Positions 4,752 through 11,810 of a DNA stretch of 12,233 nt are shown in pieces; the stretch's first letter is position 1; each line of letters opens with the position of its first letter. The position numbers and the translations under genes were made by a program. The notes under the pieces were generated by a model. The model ran no database searches, was not told the DNA's origin, and saw nothing but the letters and a program-made list of their open reading frames with translations. The DNA is from JACCYI01 sp036389195 (GTDB taxonomy: Bacteria; Actinomycetota; Thermoleophilia; Solirubrobacterales; Solirubrobacteraceae): assembly GCA_036389195.1 (NCBI GenBank), contig DASVQH010000227.1:1-12233 (forward strand). Reading direction: 5' to 3'.

Positions 4752-5974
4752 CGCGGCGCGCGCGCGAAGAGGACGGCTTCATGCTGGTCGCGGCGATCCT
4801 GCTGCTCGGGATCATGATGACGATCGCGCTGGCCGTCGTGGCGTTCTCCGACACCCAGCAGAACCAGTCGCGCGTCGAGCGCGTCCGCGAGGCGTCCTTC
4901 CGGCTCACCGAGGCGTCGATGCAGCACCAGATCTTCCAGCTGGGACGCAAGTGGCCCGGCTCGGCGGGCGTCGCCTACCCGGCCGTCTGCTCCCCGGCGT
5001 CGCCGGCGCTCGATCCGTGCCCGGACAACGCCACGCTCTCCGCGGGCTACGCCGGGACGGACTACCCGGCGGCGATGACCTGCCCGGCCGGCACGCCGGC
5101 CGTCCCCTGGACGACCGAGGTCCGCGACAACGGCAACCTCACGAAGACGTCGACCGACGTCGCGTACTACAACCGGGCGCTGGCGCTCACCCGCCCGACC
5201 TACGACGCCAACCTCGACGGCAAGCTGTGGGTGCGGGCCACCGCGGTGGCCAGCTGCAAGGTCCAGACCGTCGTGGCGCTCGTCAAGCAGAACCTCACGC
5301 CGCTGCAGTTCCCGCGCAACGTCGTGACGGCCAACTGGTTCCAGACCAACAACAAGGGCGCCAAGACCATCGTCGACACGCGCGGGCCCTACGCCGCCGA
5401 GCCGGCCGACCTCAGCCTGCGCTGCGACGCGCCGAGCCACACCCCGTGCGCCGACTACGTGGCCAACAAGGGCCAGGTGTCGCCGAACCGCCTGGTCATC
5501 GACCCCGCGACGTCCCCGACCTTCGACGCCGACCAGCTGCAGAGCTTCCGGCTGCAGGCCCAGTCCACCGGCCGCTACTACGGCTCGGGCGCCTGCCCGG
5601 ACCTCACCGGCGTCGCGGGCGGGCTGGTGTTCATCGAGTCGACGAGCTCCAACTGCACGATGCCCGGCGGCTTCTCCGACGCGACGCCGGGCGTGCTCGT
5701 CATCGCCAACGGGACGATCGGCTTCGGGGGCAACAGCGTCTTCTACGGGATCATCTACGCCGCCAACCTCAGCAACATCGCCGGCCCGGTCGTGACGATC
5801 GGCGGTACGGCGGCGATCCAGGGCGCGGTCGCCGTGGACGGGCCCGGCGGCGTGATCGCCGGTGCGTCGAAGGCCAACATCGTCTTCGACGACCGCGCGT
5901 TCCCGCTGATCAAGGGCTACGCGGGCGCCGGCTTCGTGCAGAACTCCTGGCGCACGCTGCCCGCCGGCCAGTAG
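4748..5974 (+). CDS. PilX-like minor pilin lacking Glu+5, with a beta-helix-like C-terminus
   Basis: A 408-aa protein. The leader MTRRAREEDG is followed by F11-MLVAAILLLG, so the Gly/Phe cleavage site is present, but mature position 5 is Ala instead of Glu. PilX-type and GspK-type minor pseudopilins often lack this Glu. In the related GspK system that marks the subunit at the very tip, because no Glu is needed to contact a preceding subunit. The helix continues with a coil (QQNQSRVERVREAS). The middle has several Cys residues. The last ~115 residues are rich in short Gly/Ile/Val repeats (GGLVFIES, VLVIANGTIGFGGNSVFYGIIYA, VVTIGGTAAIQGAVAV), which resemble a right-handed beta-helix. It is last in the minor-pilin operon, with no clear terminator before the next promoter. 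The PilX assignment is by architecture and operon position. Confidence 0.8.
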   Translation: MTRRAREEDGFMLVAAILLLGIMMTIALAVVAFSDTQQNQSRVERVREASFRLTEASMQHQIFQLGRKWPGSAGVAYPAVCSPASPALDPCPDNATLSAGYAGTDYPAAMTCPAGTPAVPWTTEVRDNGNLTKTSTDVAYYNRALALTRPTYDANLDGKLWVRATAVASCKVQTVVALVKQNLTPLQFPRNVVTANWFQTNNKGAKTIVDTRGPYAAEPADLSLRCDAPSHTPCADYVANKGQVSPNRLVIDPATSPTFDADQLQSFRLQAQSTGRYYGSGACPDLTGVAGGLVFIESTSSNCTMPGGFSDATPGVLVIANGTIGFGGNSVFYGIIYAANLSNIAGPVVTIGGTAAIQGAVAVDGPGGVIAGASKANIVFDDRAFPLIKGYAGAGFVQNSWRTLPAGQ

Positions 5975-5989
5975 ACGGCGCTCACGCGC

Positions 5990-6017
5990 TCAAGGCGGCC
6001 GCCGGCCGTGCCGATCA
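5990..6017 (+). promoter_or_regulatory. Sigma-28-type promoter of pilM-pilD; transcript nearly leaderless
   Basis: TCAA at 5990-5993, 16 nt, GCCGATCA at 6010-6017. ATG of pilM is at 6028, 10 nt after the -10, leaving a leader of about 3 nt. No Shine-Dalgarno is present. The spacer is one base longer than at the pilin promoters. Confidence 0.75.
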
Positions 6018-6027
6018 CTCGGACACC

Positions 6028-7089
6028 ATGAAACTGCGCGGAACCGGGAAGAAGCAGCAGGCCGTCGTCGGCCTGGAGATCGAGCCCAGCCACATCGCCG
6101 GGGCCGAGGTCGCCGTCAACGGGCACGTCAGCCTCGTCCGCGGGGCCGTCGAGATGCTGCGGCCGGGCGTGCTGCGCGACGGCGAGGTCTCCGACGAGGC
6201 CGAGCTGGCCGCCGGCCTGCGCGAGTTCTTCGACAAGCACGGCCTGCCGCGCTACGTCCGCCTCGGCGTCGCCAACCAGCGGATCGTCGTGCGCAGCCTG
6301 GACCTCCCGGTCCTCGAGGACCCCAAGCAGCTCGCCGCCGCCGTGCGCATGCAGGCGCCGGACCACATCCCGATGCCGATCGACGAGGCGGTGATGGACT
6401 TCCAGCCCCTGGGGGTCGTCGACACGCCGCTCGGCCAGCGCTCGCGCGTCGTCGTCGCGGCGGTCCGCCGCGACATGATCGAGCGCCTGGTCAGCGCGAC
6501 CCGCTCGGCCGGCCTGCGGCTCGCCGGGATCGACCTCTCCGCCTTCGCGATGATCCGCGCGCTCGACGTCGAGATGCCCGCCGGCGAGGCGGTCCTCTAC
6601 GTCAACGTCGGCGGCCTCACCAACGTGGCCGTCGCCTCGGGCGCCTCCTGCCTGTTCACCCGCACGGCCCACGGCGGCCTCGAGGACATGGCGGCGACGC
6701 TGGCCGAGCGCGGCGCGCTGACGATGGAGCACGCCCGCCAGTGGCTGACCTACGTCGGGCTCGAGCAGCCGCTGGAGGAGATCCAGGGGGAGACCGCGAT
6801 CGTCGACGGCGCCCGCTCCGTCCTCGTCGAGGGCGTCCACCAGCTCGCCGACGTGGTCCGCAACTCGCTGAACTTCTACCGCATGCAGGAGGCCTCCGAG
6901 CCCGTCGACCGCGCCGTGCTCACGGGTCCCGCGGTCGAGGTGCCCGGCTTCGCCGACGAGCTCAGCCGCCAGCTGAGCCTGCCGGTCACCGCCGCGGTGG
7001 TCGCCGCCGAGGACGGCGCCGGCCACGCCGACGCCGCCCGCCTCACGGTGGCCGCGGGCCTCGCCGTGAGCGAGCGCCCCGGCGCCTGA
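6028..7089 (+). CDS. pilM: Type IV pilus assembly protein PilM (actin-like ATPase fold)
   Basis: A 353-aa cytoplasmic protein of the PilM/FtsA-like actin superfamily. It binds the short cytoplasmic tail of PilN and links the inner-membrane alignment complex to the motor. Visible landmarks: the N-terminal strand GLEIEPSHIAGAEV at about residues 13-26 (equivalent of the first phosphate loop, usually GlDiGss). The PilM-typical segment LPVLEDPKQLAAAVRMQAPD with IPMPIDEAVMDF follows at about 92-125. The second phosphate-like loop is VNVGGLTNVAV, followed by FTRTAHGG. The C-terminal LTGPAVEVPGFADELS corresponds to the adenosine loop. The length is normal for the family. It starts immediately after its own promoter, and pilD follows 25 nt downstream. 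The first loop is slightly divergent (E for D, no GS pair), so ATP binding should not be taken for granted. Confidence 0.92.
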   Translation: MKLRGTGKKQQAVVGLEIEPSHIAGAEVAVNGHVSLVRGAVEMLRPGVLRDGEVSDEAELAAGLREFFDKHGLPRYVRLGVANQRIVVRSLDLPVLEDPKQLAAAVRMQAPDHIPMPIDEAVMDFQPLGVVDTPLGQRSRVVVAAVRRDMIERLVSATRSAGLRLAGIDLSAFAMIRALDVEMPAGEAVLYVNVGGLTNVAVASGASCLFTRTAHGGLEDMAATLAERGALTMEHARQWLTYVGLEQPLEEIQGETAIVDGARSVLVEGVHQLADVVRNSLNFYRMQEASEPVDRAVLTGPAVEVPGFADELSRQLSLPVTAAVVAAEDGAGHADAARLTVAAGLAVSERPGA

Positions 7090-7114
7090 CGCGCCGGCCC
7101 GGAGGACTAGGCTG

Positions 7115-7897
7115 ATGACCGATGGGGTCCTGGTCATGACCGTCGCCATGGCGGCGGCCTTCGCCGGGGTCGCCGGCGCGATCCTCGGGTCGTTCCTCAA
7201 CGTGGTGATCGCGCGGCTGCCGGTGCACGAGAGCCTCGTGACCCCGCGCTCGCGCTGCCCGCGGTGCGAGACGCCGGTGCGGCCCTACGACAACGTCCCG
7301 GTCCTGTCCTGGCTCCTGCTGCGCGGCCGCTGCCGCGACTGCGCGGAGCCCATATCGCGGCGCTATCCGCTCGTCGAGCTGCTCACGGCGGTGCTCCTGG
7401 CCGCCGTGGTCCTCGCCGAGGGCGCGGACCGCGACGTCTGGCTCGGGCTGGCCTTCGTGCTCGTGCTCGTGCCGGTGACGTTCATCGACCTCGACCACCG
7501 GATCATCCCCAACCGGATCACCGGGCCGGCGGCGGTCGTCGCGATCGCGCTCCTGCTGCTCACGCGGCCCGACGACCTGACCGGCCACCTGATCGCCGCC
7601 GCGGCGGCGGGCGGCTTCCTCCTGATCGCCGCGCTGGCCTATCCCGCGGGCATGGGGATGGGCGACGTCAAGCTCGCCGCCGTCATGGGCCTCTACCTCG
7701 GGCGTGCCGTCGGGCCGGCCATGCTGGTCGCGCTCGTCGCCGGCAGCGTGGTGGGCGCCCTGATCATCGCGCGCAAGGGCGTGCAGGCCGGGCGCAAGAC
7801 CGGTGTCCCGTTCGGCCCGTTCCTCGCCTTCGGCGGTCTCGTCGCGCTCTTCGTGGGCGACGCGATGGTCGACTGGTACCTCGACACCTTCGTCTGA
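7115..7897 (+). CDS. pilD: Prepilin peptidase / N-methyltransferase PilD (type 4 prepilin peptidase, A24 family)
   Basis: A 260-aa polytopic membrane enzyme that cleaves prepilins after the leader Gly and N-methylates the new Phe1. Visible motifs: GSFLNVVIARLP (25-36) in the N-terminal methyltransferase-type domain and two zinc-type pairs, C48xxC51 and C73xxC76. The first catalytic Asp lies in FIDLDHRIIPN (D125 or D127), and the second in GMGMGDVKLA (D184, the GxGD motif). About six to eight hydrophobic segments surround these. Length and motif order match full-length bacterial PilD, so methylation and cleavage should both be present. The start is supported by GGAGG at 7101-7105, 9 nt ahead. 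It probably lies in one operon with pilM. Substrates encoded in this window are the two pilins and three minor pilins. Confidence 0.95.
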   Translation: MTDGVLVMTVAMAAAFAGVAGAILGSFLNVVIARLPVHESLVTPRSRCPRCETPVRPYDNVPVLSWLLLRGRCRDCAEPISRRYPLVELLTAVLLAAVVLAEGADRDVWLGLAFVLVLVPVTFIDLDHRIIPNRITGPAAVVAIALLLLTRPDDLTGHLIAAAAAGGFLLIAALAYPAGMGMGDVKLAAVMGLYLGRAVGPAMLVALVAGSVVGALIIARKGVQAGRKTGVPFGPFLAFGGLVALFVGDAMVDWYLDTFV

Positions 7898-7919
7898 TCC
7901 CGGCGATCGCCGCCGCCGC

Positions 7920-7947
7920 TCAAGACCGGGCGGGGGCGTGCCGATCA
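7920..7947 (+). promoter_or_regulatory. Sigma-28-type promoter of pilN-pilO-pilP-like; transcript nearly leaderless
   Basis: TCAA at 7920-7923, 16 nt, GCCGATCA at 7940-7947. ATG of pilN is at 7958, 10 nt beyond the -10. The geometry is exactly that of the pilM promoter. Confidence 0.75.
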
Positions 7948-7957
7948 ACGAGCCGAG

Positions 7958-8854
7958 ATGAAGGCCGTCAACCTCCTCCCGCCCGACCTCCGCACCGCGG
8001 ACCGCCGCGCGTCCACGGGCCCCCGTGAGAGCGCCGGCGCCATCGCCATCCTCGGCGTCCTCGCCCTGGTCCTCGTCGCCGTGGTCGCCACGGTGCTCGC
8101 GCAGAACGACATCAAGGCCAACCAGCGCGAGCTGCGCACCGTGGAGGCCGACCAGGTCGTCGCCGAGCGCGAGGTCAGCTCCCTCGCGTCCTACGGCCGC
8201 TTCCAGGCGCTGGCCGCCAAGCGGCTCTCCACCGTCCGCGACCTCGCGGCGGCTCGCTTCGACTGGGAGCGCACCCTGCGCGACCTCTCGCGGGCCATCC
8301 CGTCCGACGTCACGCTCGACACCATCACCGGCAGCGTCTCGCCCGACGCCAACGCCGGCGGCGGCGCGAGCAACCCGCTGCGCGCCTCGATCGCCGCGCC
8401 GGCCATCGAGCTCACGGGCTGCACCGCCGGCCAGTTCGAGGTCGCCCGCCTGATGGCTCGCCTGCGCGCCGTCCAGGGCGTCACCCGGGTGTCGCTCGCG
8501 TCCTCGCAGAAGGAGGATCCGATGGCGGAGGCCACGGCCGGCGCCACGGCGGGAGCCACCGCCACCGGCACCGCGCAGAAGCGCGAGGGCTGCGGCAAGG
8601 GCTCCCAGCCGGACTTCCAGCTCGTGATCTTCTTCGAGAACGCGCCGGCGGCGCCCGCGGGCGCCGCGCCGACCGCGGCCACGCCGGCCACGCCGGCCGC
8701 CACCCCCGTCCCCGGTCAGGCCGCAGCGGCCGCGACCCCCGCCGCCGGCCAGCCGGCGGCCGCCCCGACGCCGTCCCCGGCCGCCACCCCGGCCGCCGGC
8801 GAGCAGGCCGCCGCCACCACCTCGAGCACCACGAAGGAGGTCTCGGCGCGATGA
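7958..8854 (+). CDS. pilN: Type IV pilus alignment protein PilN with a long Ala/Pro/Thr tail
   Basis: A 298-aa bitopic membrane protein. The N-terminal MKAVNLLPPDLR holds the conserved NLLP motif that inserts into PilM. Residues about 25-48 form the single membrane helix, and about 50-90 a coiled coil for pairing with PilO. A ferredoxin-like outer domain runs to about 226 (FQLVIFFENAP). It is interrupted by an Ala/Gly/Thr-rich insert at about 188-206 and contains C155 and C212. Residues about 228-298 are a low-complexity Ala/Pro/Thr tail that usual PilN (about 180-200 aa) lacks. It may span the thick wall or be glycosylated, which is inference. The gene opens the pilNOP-like operon right behind a sigma-28-type promoter and overlaps pilO by ATGA. 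Confidence 0.9.
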   Translation: MKAVNLLPPDLRTADRRASTGPRESAGAIAILGVLALVLVAVVATVLAQNDIKANQRELRTVEADQVVAEREVSSLASYGRFQALAAKRLSTVRDLAAARFDWERTLRDLSRAIPSDVTLDTITGSVSPDANAGGGASNPLRASIAAPAIELTGCTAGQFEVARLMARLRAVQGVTRVSLASSQKEDPMAEATAGATAGATATGTAQKREGCGKGSQPDFQLVIFFENAPAAPAGAAPTAATPATPAATPVPGQAAAAATPAAGQPAAAPTPSPAATPAAGEQAAATTSSTTKEVSAR

Positions 8855-9627
8855 GCTCCGCCGTGCGCACCCGGATGATCCTCGGTGGCCTCGCCACCGC
8901 CGTCGCCGCCATCGCCTTCTGGTTCCTGGTCCTCGGGCCCAAGCACGAGAAGGCCGCCGAGCTCGGCGCCAAGGTCGAGCAGGCCCGGACCAAGCTCGCC
9001 ACCACGCGGGCCGAGGCGGACCGCCTTCGCCTGGCCAAGTCGACCCACGACGTGGACTACGCGTCGGTGGTCCGGCTCGGCAAGGCCGTCCCGACCGACG
9101 ACGACGTCCGCTCGCTGGTCGTGCAGCTCGAGACCGCCGCCGACCGCAGCGGCGTCGACTTCCACTCGATCACCCTCTCGGGCGGCGCCGGCACCTCCGC
9201 GGCGACGCCTCCGACGGCGGCCGCGCCGGGCGCCAACACCGCCGCGGCCACCACCGCCGCGCTGCCGCCGGGCGCCACGGTGGGCGCGGCCGGCTTCCCG
9301 ACCATGCCGTTCGACTTCGAGTTCCGCGGGCAGTTCTTCTCGCTCTCGAACTTCTTCTCCCGCCTGGAGCGCCTCGTCGCGGTGTCCGAGAAGGAGGTCC
9401 GGGTCTCCGGCCGGCTGCTGACGGTCGACTCGTTCACCTTCAAGCCGGGAGTCGAGGGCTTCCCGGCCGTCTACGCGACGGTCGGCGCCACGGCCTACCT
9501 GCTGCCGTCGTCGGAGGGCGTCCCGCTCGCCTCGTCGATGGCCGCCGCCACCGGCGCGACCCCTGCCGCAACGACCTCGGGCACCACCCCGGTGACCGCC
9601 ACCACGACCGGAGCCGCCATCCGATGA
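8851..9627 (+). CDS. pilO: Type IV pilus alignment protein PilO
   Basis: A 258-aa bitopic membrane protein, the PilO partner of PilN. It has a membrane helix at about residues 9-28, a coiled coil about 31-62 (HEKAAELGAKVEQ) and an outer domain. LVVQLETAADRSGVDF (about 89-104) is typical of PilO. An Ala/Thr/Pro-rich insert (about 114-145) then splits the outer domain before the strand and helix segment FDFEFRGQFFSLSNFFSRLERLV (split here at residues 154-176). A Thr/Ala tail follows from about 228. The ATG overlaps the pilN stop (ATGA), with GGAGG at 8836-8840. The gene is longer than the common ~200 aa because of the two low-complexity segments. Confidence 0.9.
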   Translation: MSSAVRTRMILGGLATAVAAIAFWFLVLGPKHEKAAELGAKVEQARTKLATTRAEADRLRLAKSTHDVDYASVVRLGKAVPTDDDVRSLVVQLETAADRSGVDFHSITLSGGAGTSAATPPTAAAPGANTAAATTAALPPGATVGAAGFPTMPFDFEFRGQFFSLSNFFSRLERLVAVSEKEVRVSGRLLTVDSFTFKPGVEGFPAVYATVGATAYLLPSSEGVPLASSMAAATGATPAATTSGTTPVTATTTGAAIR

Positions 9628-10610
9628 AGTCCCTCGCCGCTCCCTTCCGCGATCTCGTCACCGGCCGTCTGTGGCCGCTGGCCCTGATCCTCGCGCTCGC
9701 CGCGGTGGCCACGCCGCTGCTGCTGGCCGACCACGAGGAGCTGCCGCCGGCCCCGGTGGCGGCCGCTCCCGCCACCGGCATGCAGGCCCTCCAGGCCGCC
9801 CTGGTCGCGCCGGCCGCCGCCGAGCTCGGCGAGCGCCGCCGGGTCCTCGGCGACCGCAAGGACCCGTTCACCCCGACCGGCGACCAGTCCCATCCGCGCC
9901 CGGAGAAGCCGGCCGCGACGGCCACCCCCGCCGCGAGCGGCGGTGCGCCCGACACCTCGGGCAGCTTCACCGGCGGCGGCAGCTCCTCGCCGGCCCGCCC
10001 CGACACGCCGTCCACGCCGTCGTTCGGCGGCGGCGGCTCCACGCCGTCCCCGTCCCCGGCGCCGGCTCCCGCGCCGACGCTCGACCCGCCCGCCACGACG
10101 CGGCCGCCGGCCCCGACCTTCGCGCTCTACTCGCTCGAAGTCCGCGTCAACGGCGAGGACAAGACGCTCAAGCGCCTCGACGCGCTGCCCGACGCGGACA
10201 ACCCGTCGGCGATCTACCTCGGACTCATGGACGACGGCAAGACCGCGGTCTTCCTGGTCGACGAGGGCGTCACCGCCGAGGGCGACGGCCGCTGCGACCC
10301 CTCGCCCGACGACTGCCAGCGCGTCTTCCTGCGCAAGGGCGAGACCGAGTTCTTCTCCTCGCAGGAGGGCAACGGCAGCGCCGAGCTGCAGGTCGACCTG
10401 GTGGCCATCCACACGAAGCGGACCCGCTCGGCCCGCCGCGCGCGAGTGGCCCGGATGGCCGCCTCGTCGCCCGGCCGGCGCCTCCTGCGGGCGCGGGTCA
10501 ACCGCGTCGGCCGGCTGCGCTACAACCCGCGCACGGGCAGGCTGCGGCTGCTGTCCTCGCACGGGTGGATGGCGCAGGTCGCCCGCGCGGCCGCCGCCGG
10601 CCGCCAGTAG
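9624..10610 (+). CDS. PilP-position membrane protein of the T4P alignment operon
   Basis: A 328-aa protein in the place where PilP usually follows PilN and PilO, overlapping pilO by ATGA. It has a membrane anchor at about residues 16-35 rather than a lipoprotein signal. RKDPF at 78-82 resembles the RRDPF-type motif of PilP. A long Ser/Pro/Gly linker (about 84-165) is followed by a beta-rich domain about 166-265 (FALYSLEVRVNGEDKTLKRL; C224 and C231). An Arg-rich C-terminal tail runs from about 264 to 328. In Gram-negatives PilP couples PilNO to the outer-membrane secretin PilQ. A monoderm has no secretin, so this protein could instead reach into or across the wall. Sequence support for true PilP homology is weak. 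Position, anchor and RKDPF are the evidence, hence no gene symbol. Confidence 0.7.
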   Translation: MKSLAAPFRDLVTGRLWPLALILALAAVATPLLLADHEELPPAPVAAAPATGMQALQAALVAPAAAELGERRRVLGDRKDPFTPTGDQSHPRPEKPAATATPAASGGAPDTSGSFTGGGSSSPARPDTPSTPSFGGGGSTPSPSPAPAPAPTLDPPATTRPPAPTFALYSLEVRVNGEDKTLKRLDALPDADNPSAIYLGLMDDGKTAVFLVDEGVTAEGDGRCDPSPDDCQRVFLRKGETEFFSSQEGNGSAELQVDLVAIHTKRTRSARRARVARMAASSPGRRLLRARVNRVGRLRYNPRTGRLRLLSSHGWMAQVARAAAAGRQ

Positions 10611-10627
10611 CGCCCGGCGCGGGTCAA

Positions 10628-10633
10628 TATCCT
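10628..10633 (+). promoter_or_regulatory. Possible -10 element of aroC
   Basis: TATCCT, 7 nt before the GTG start of aroC, in one of the few AT-containing patches of the region (GGTCAATATCCT). The spacing fits a leaderless transcript from a housekeeping promoter. No convincing -35 is seen, so this is tentative. Confidence 0.35.
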
Positions 10634-10640
10634 GCGGGGC

Positions 10641-11810
10641 GTGCTCCGCGTCGTCACCGCCGGCGAGTCCCACGGGCCGGGCCTGACCTGTGTGGTCGAG
10701 GGCCTGCCCGCGGGCCTGCCCCTCGATCTCCAGGCCATCAACGCCGACATGGCCCGCCGCCAGCTCGGCCACGGGCGCGGCGGCCGCATGAAGATCGAGC
10801 GCGACGCCGCCGAGGTCACGAGCGGCGTCCGCCACGGGCAGACGCTCGGCGGCCCGATCGCCCTCCAGGTCGCCAACCGCGACTACGCCAACTGGGAGGA
10901 GCGGATGAACCCCTGGCCCGTCGAAGCCGACGTGCCCGAGGTCCACCTGCCGCGTCCCGGCCACGCCGACCTCGCCGGGACCCAGAAGTACGGCTTCACC
11001 GACGTGCGCAACGTGCTCGAGCGCGCCAGCGCCCGCGAGACCGCCGCGCGCGTCGCGGGCGGCGCGCTGGCCAAGGCCTTCCTCGCGGCGGTCGGCGTCG
11101 AGGTGGTCTCCCACGTGACGCAGATCGGCAGCGTCCGCGCGCCCGAGCCCAACGGGCTGGGCGCGGCGGACTTCGCCGAGGTCGACGCCTCGCCGGTCCG
11201 CTGCCTGGACGCCGACGCGTCCAAGGCGATGGTGCAGGAGATCAACGTCCTGCGCAAGCGCAACGAGTCCCTCGGCGGCGTCTTCGAGGTGCGCGCCTTC
11301 GGCCTGGTCCCCGGCCTGGGCTCCCACGTCTCCTGGGAGTCGCGCCTCGACGGCCGGATCGCCCTGGCGATGATGTCGATCCAGGCGATCAAGGGCTGCG
11401 GGATCGGCGACGGCTTCGACCTCGCCGGCCGCCCCGGGTCGGCCGCCCACGACGAGATCTTCTACGACGAGGCCCGCGGCTACTACCGCGAGACGAACCG
11501 GTCGGGCGGCGTCGAGGGCGGCATGACGACGGGCGAGCCGCTGGTCGTCCGCTGCGCGATGAAGCCGCTGCCCACGCTGACCAAGCCGCTGCGCTCGGTC
11601 GACATCGCCACGCGCGAGCCGGCGCAGGCGCTGCGCGAGCGCACCGACTCCTGCACGGTGCCCGCCGCGGGCGTGGTGGGGGAGGCGATGCTGGCCATCG
11701 TCCTCGCGAGCGCCTACCGCGAGAAGTTCGGCGGCGACCACATCGACGACGTGCGCGCCGCGCTGGCCGCGTACGAGGAGCGGATCGGCTGGAAGCGGCG
11801 GGGCGCCTGA
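10641..11810 (+). CDS. aroC: Chorismate synthase
   Basis: A 389-aa cytoplasmic enzyme that converts 5-enolpyruvylshikimate-3-phosphate to chorismate using reduced FMN, the last step of the shikimate pathway. The N-terminus has the signature GESHGPG (residues 8-14, His11 a catalytic base in the family). RRQLGHGRGGRMKIE carries the basic residues that bind FMN and phosphate. The second signature region ERASARETAARVAGGALA and the third, RSVDIATREPAQALRERTDS, are intact, and the length is that of a complete protein. The GTG start is chosen because homologues begin just before the GESHG motif. No Shine-Dalgarno is present. It starts 30 nt after the PilP-position gene and overlaps aroK by 4 nt, so it begins the amino-acid biosynthesis block and probably not the pilus operon. 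Confidence 0.97.
   Translation: MLRVVTAGESHGPGLTCVVEGLPAGLPLDLQAINADMARRQLGHGRGGRMKIERDAAEVTSGVRHGQTLGGPIALQVANRDYANWEERMNPWPVEADVPEVHLPRPGHADLAGTQKYGFTDVRNVLERASARETAARVAGGALAKAFLAAVGVEVVSHVTQIGSVRAPEPNGLGAADFAEVDASPVRCLDADASKAMVQEINVLRKRNESLGGVFEVRAFGLVPGLGSHVSWESRLDGRIALAMMSIQAIKGCGIGDGFDLAGRPGSAAHDEIFYDEARGYYRETNRSGGVEGGMTTGEPLVVRCAMKPLPTLTKPLRSVDIATREPAQALRERTDSCTVPAAGVVGEAMLAIVLASAYREKFGGDHIDDVRAALAAYEERIGWKRRGA

Noticed and set aside
7079..7097. CCGGCGC-CTGAC-GCGCCGG inverted repeat over the pilM stop codon
   Set aside because: No T-run follows, and pilD starts 18 nt later with its own Shine-Dalgarno. Short GC palindromes are expected by chance at this base composition.
5917..7200. 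A 427-codon minus-strand frame opposite pilM
   Set aside because: Antisense shadow of pilM with no recognisable motif. pilM and pilD are secure on the plus strand.
8641..8820. GCC/ACG/CCG-rich repeats at the end of pilN considered as a tandem DNA repeat
   Set aside because: Irregular codon-level Ala/Pro/Thr low complexity that stays in frame. No exact repeat unit.
9495..11741. A 748-codon minus-strand open frame opposite pilO, the PilP-like gene and aroC
   Set aside because: High-GC antisense shadow. It is Arg/Gly/Ala/Asp-rich without domain motifs and lies opposite aroC, whose signatures are unambiguous.
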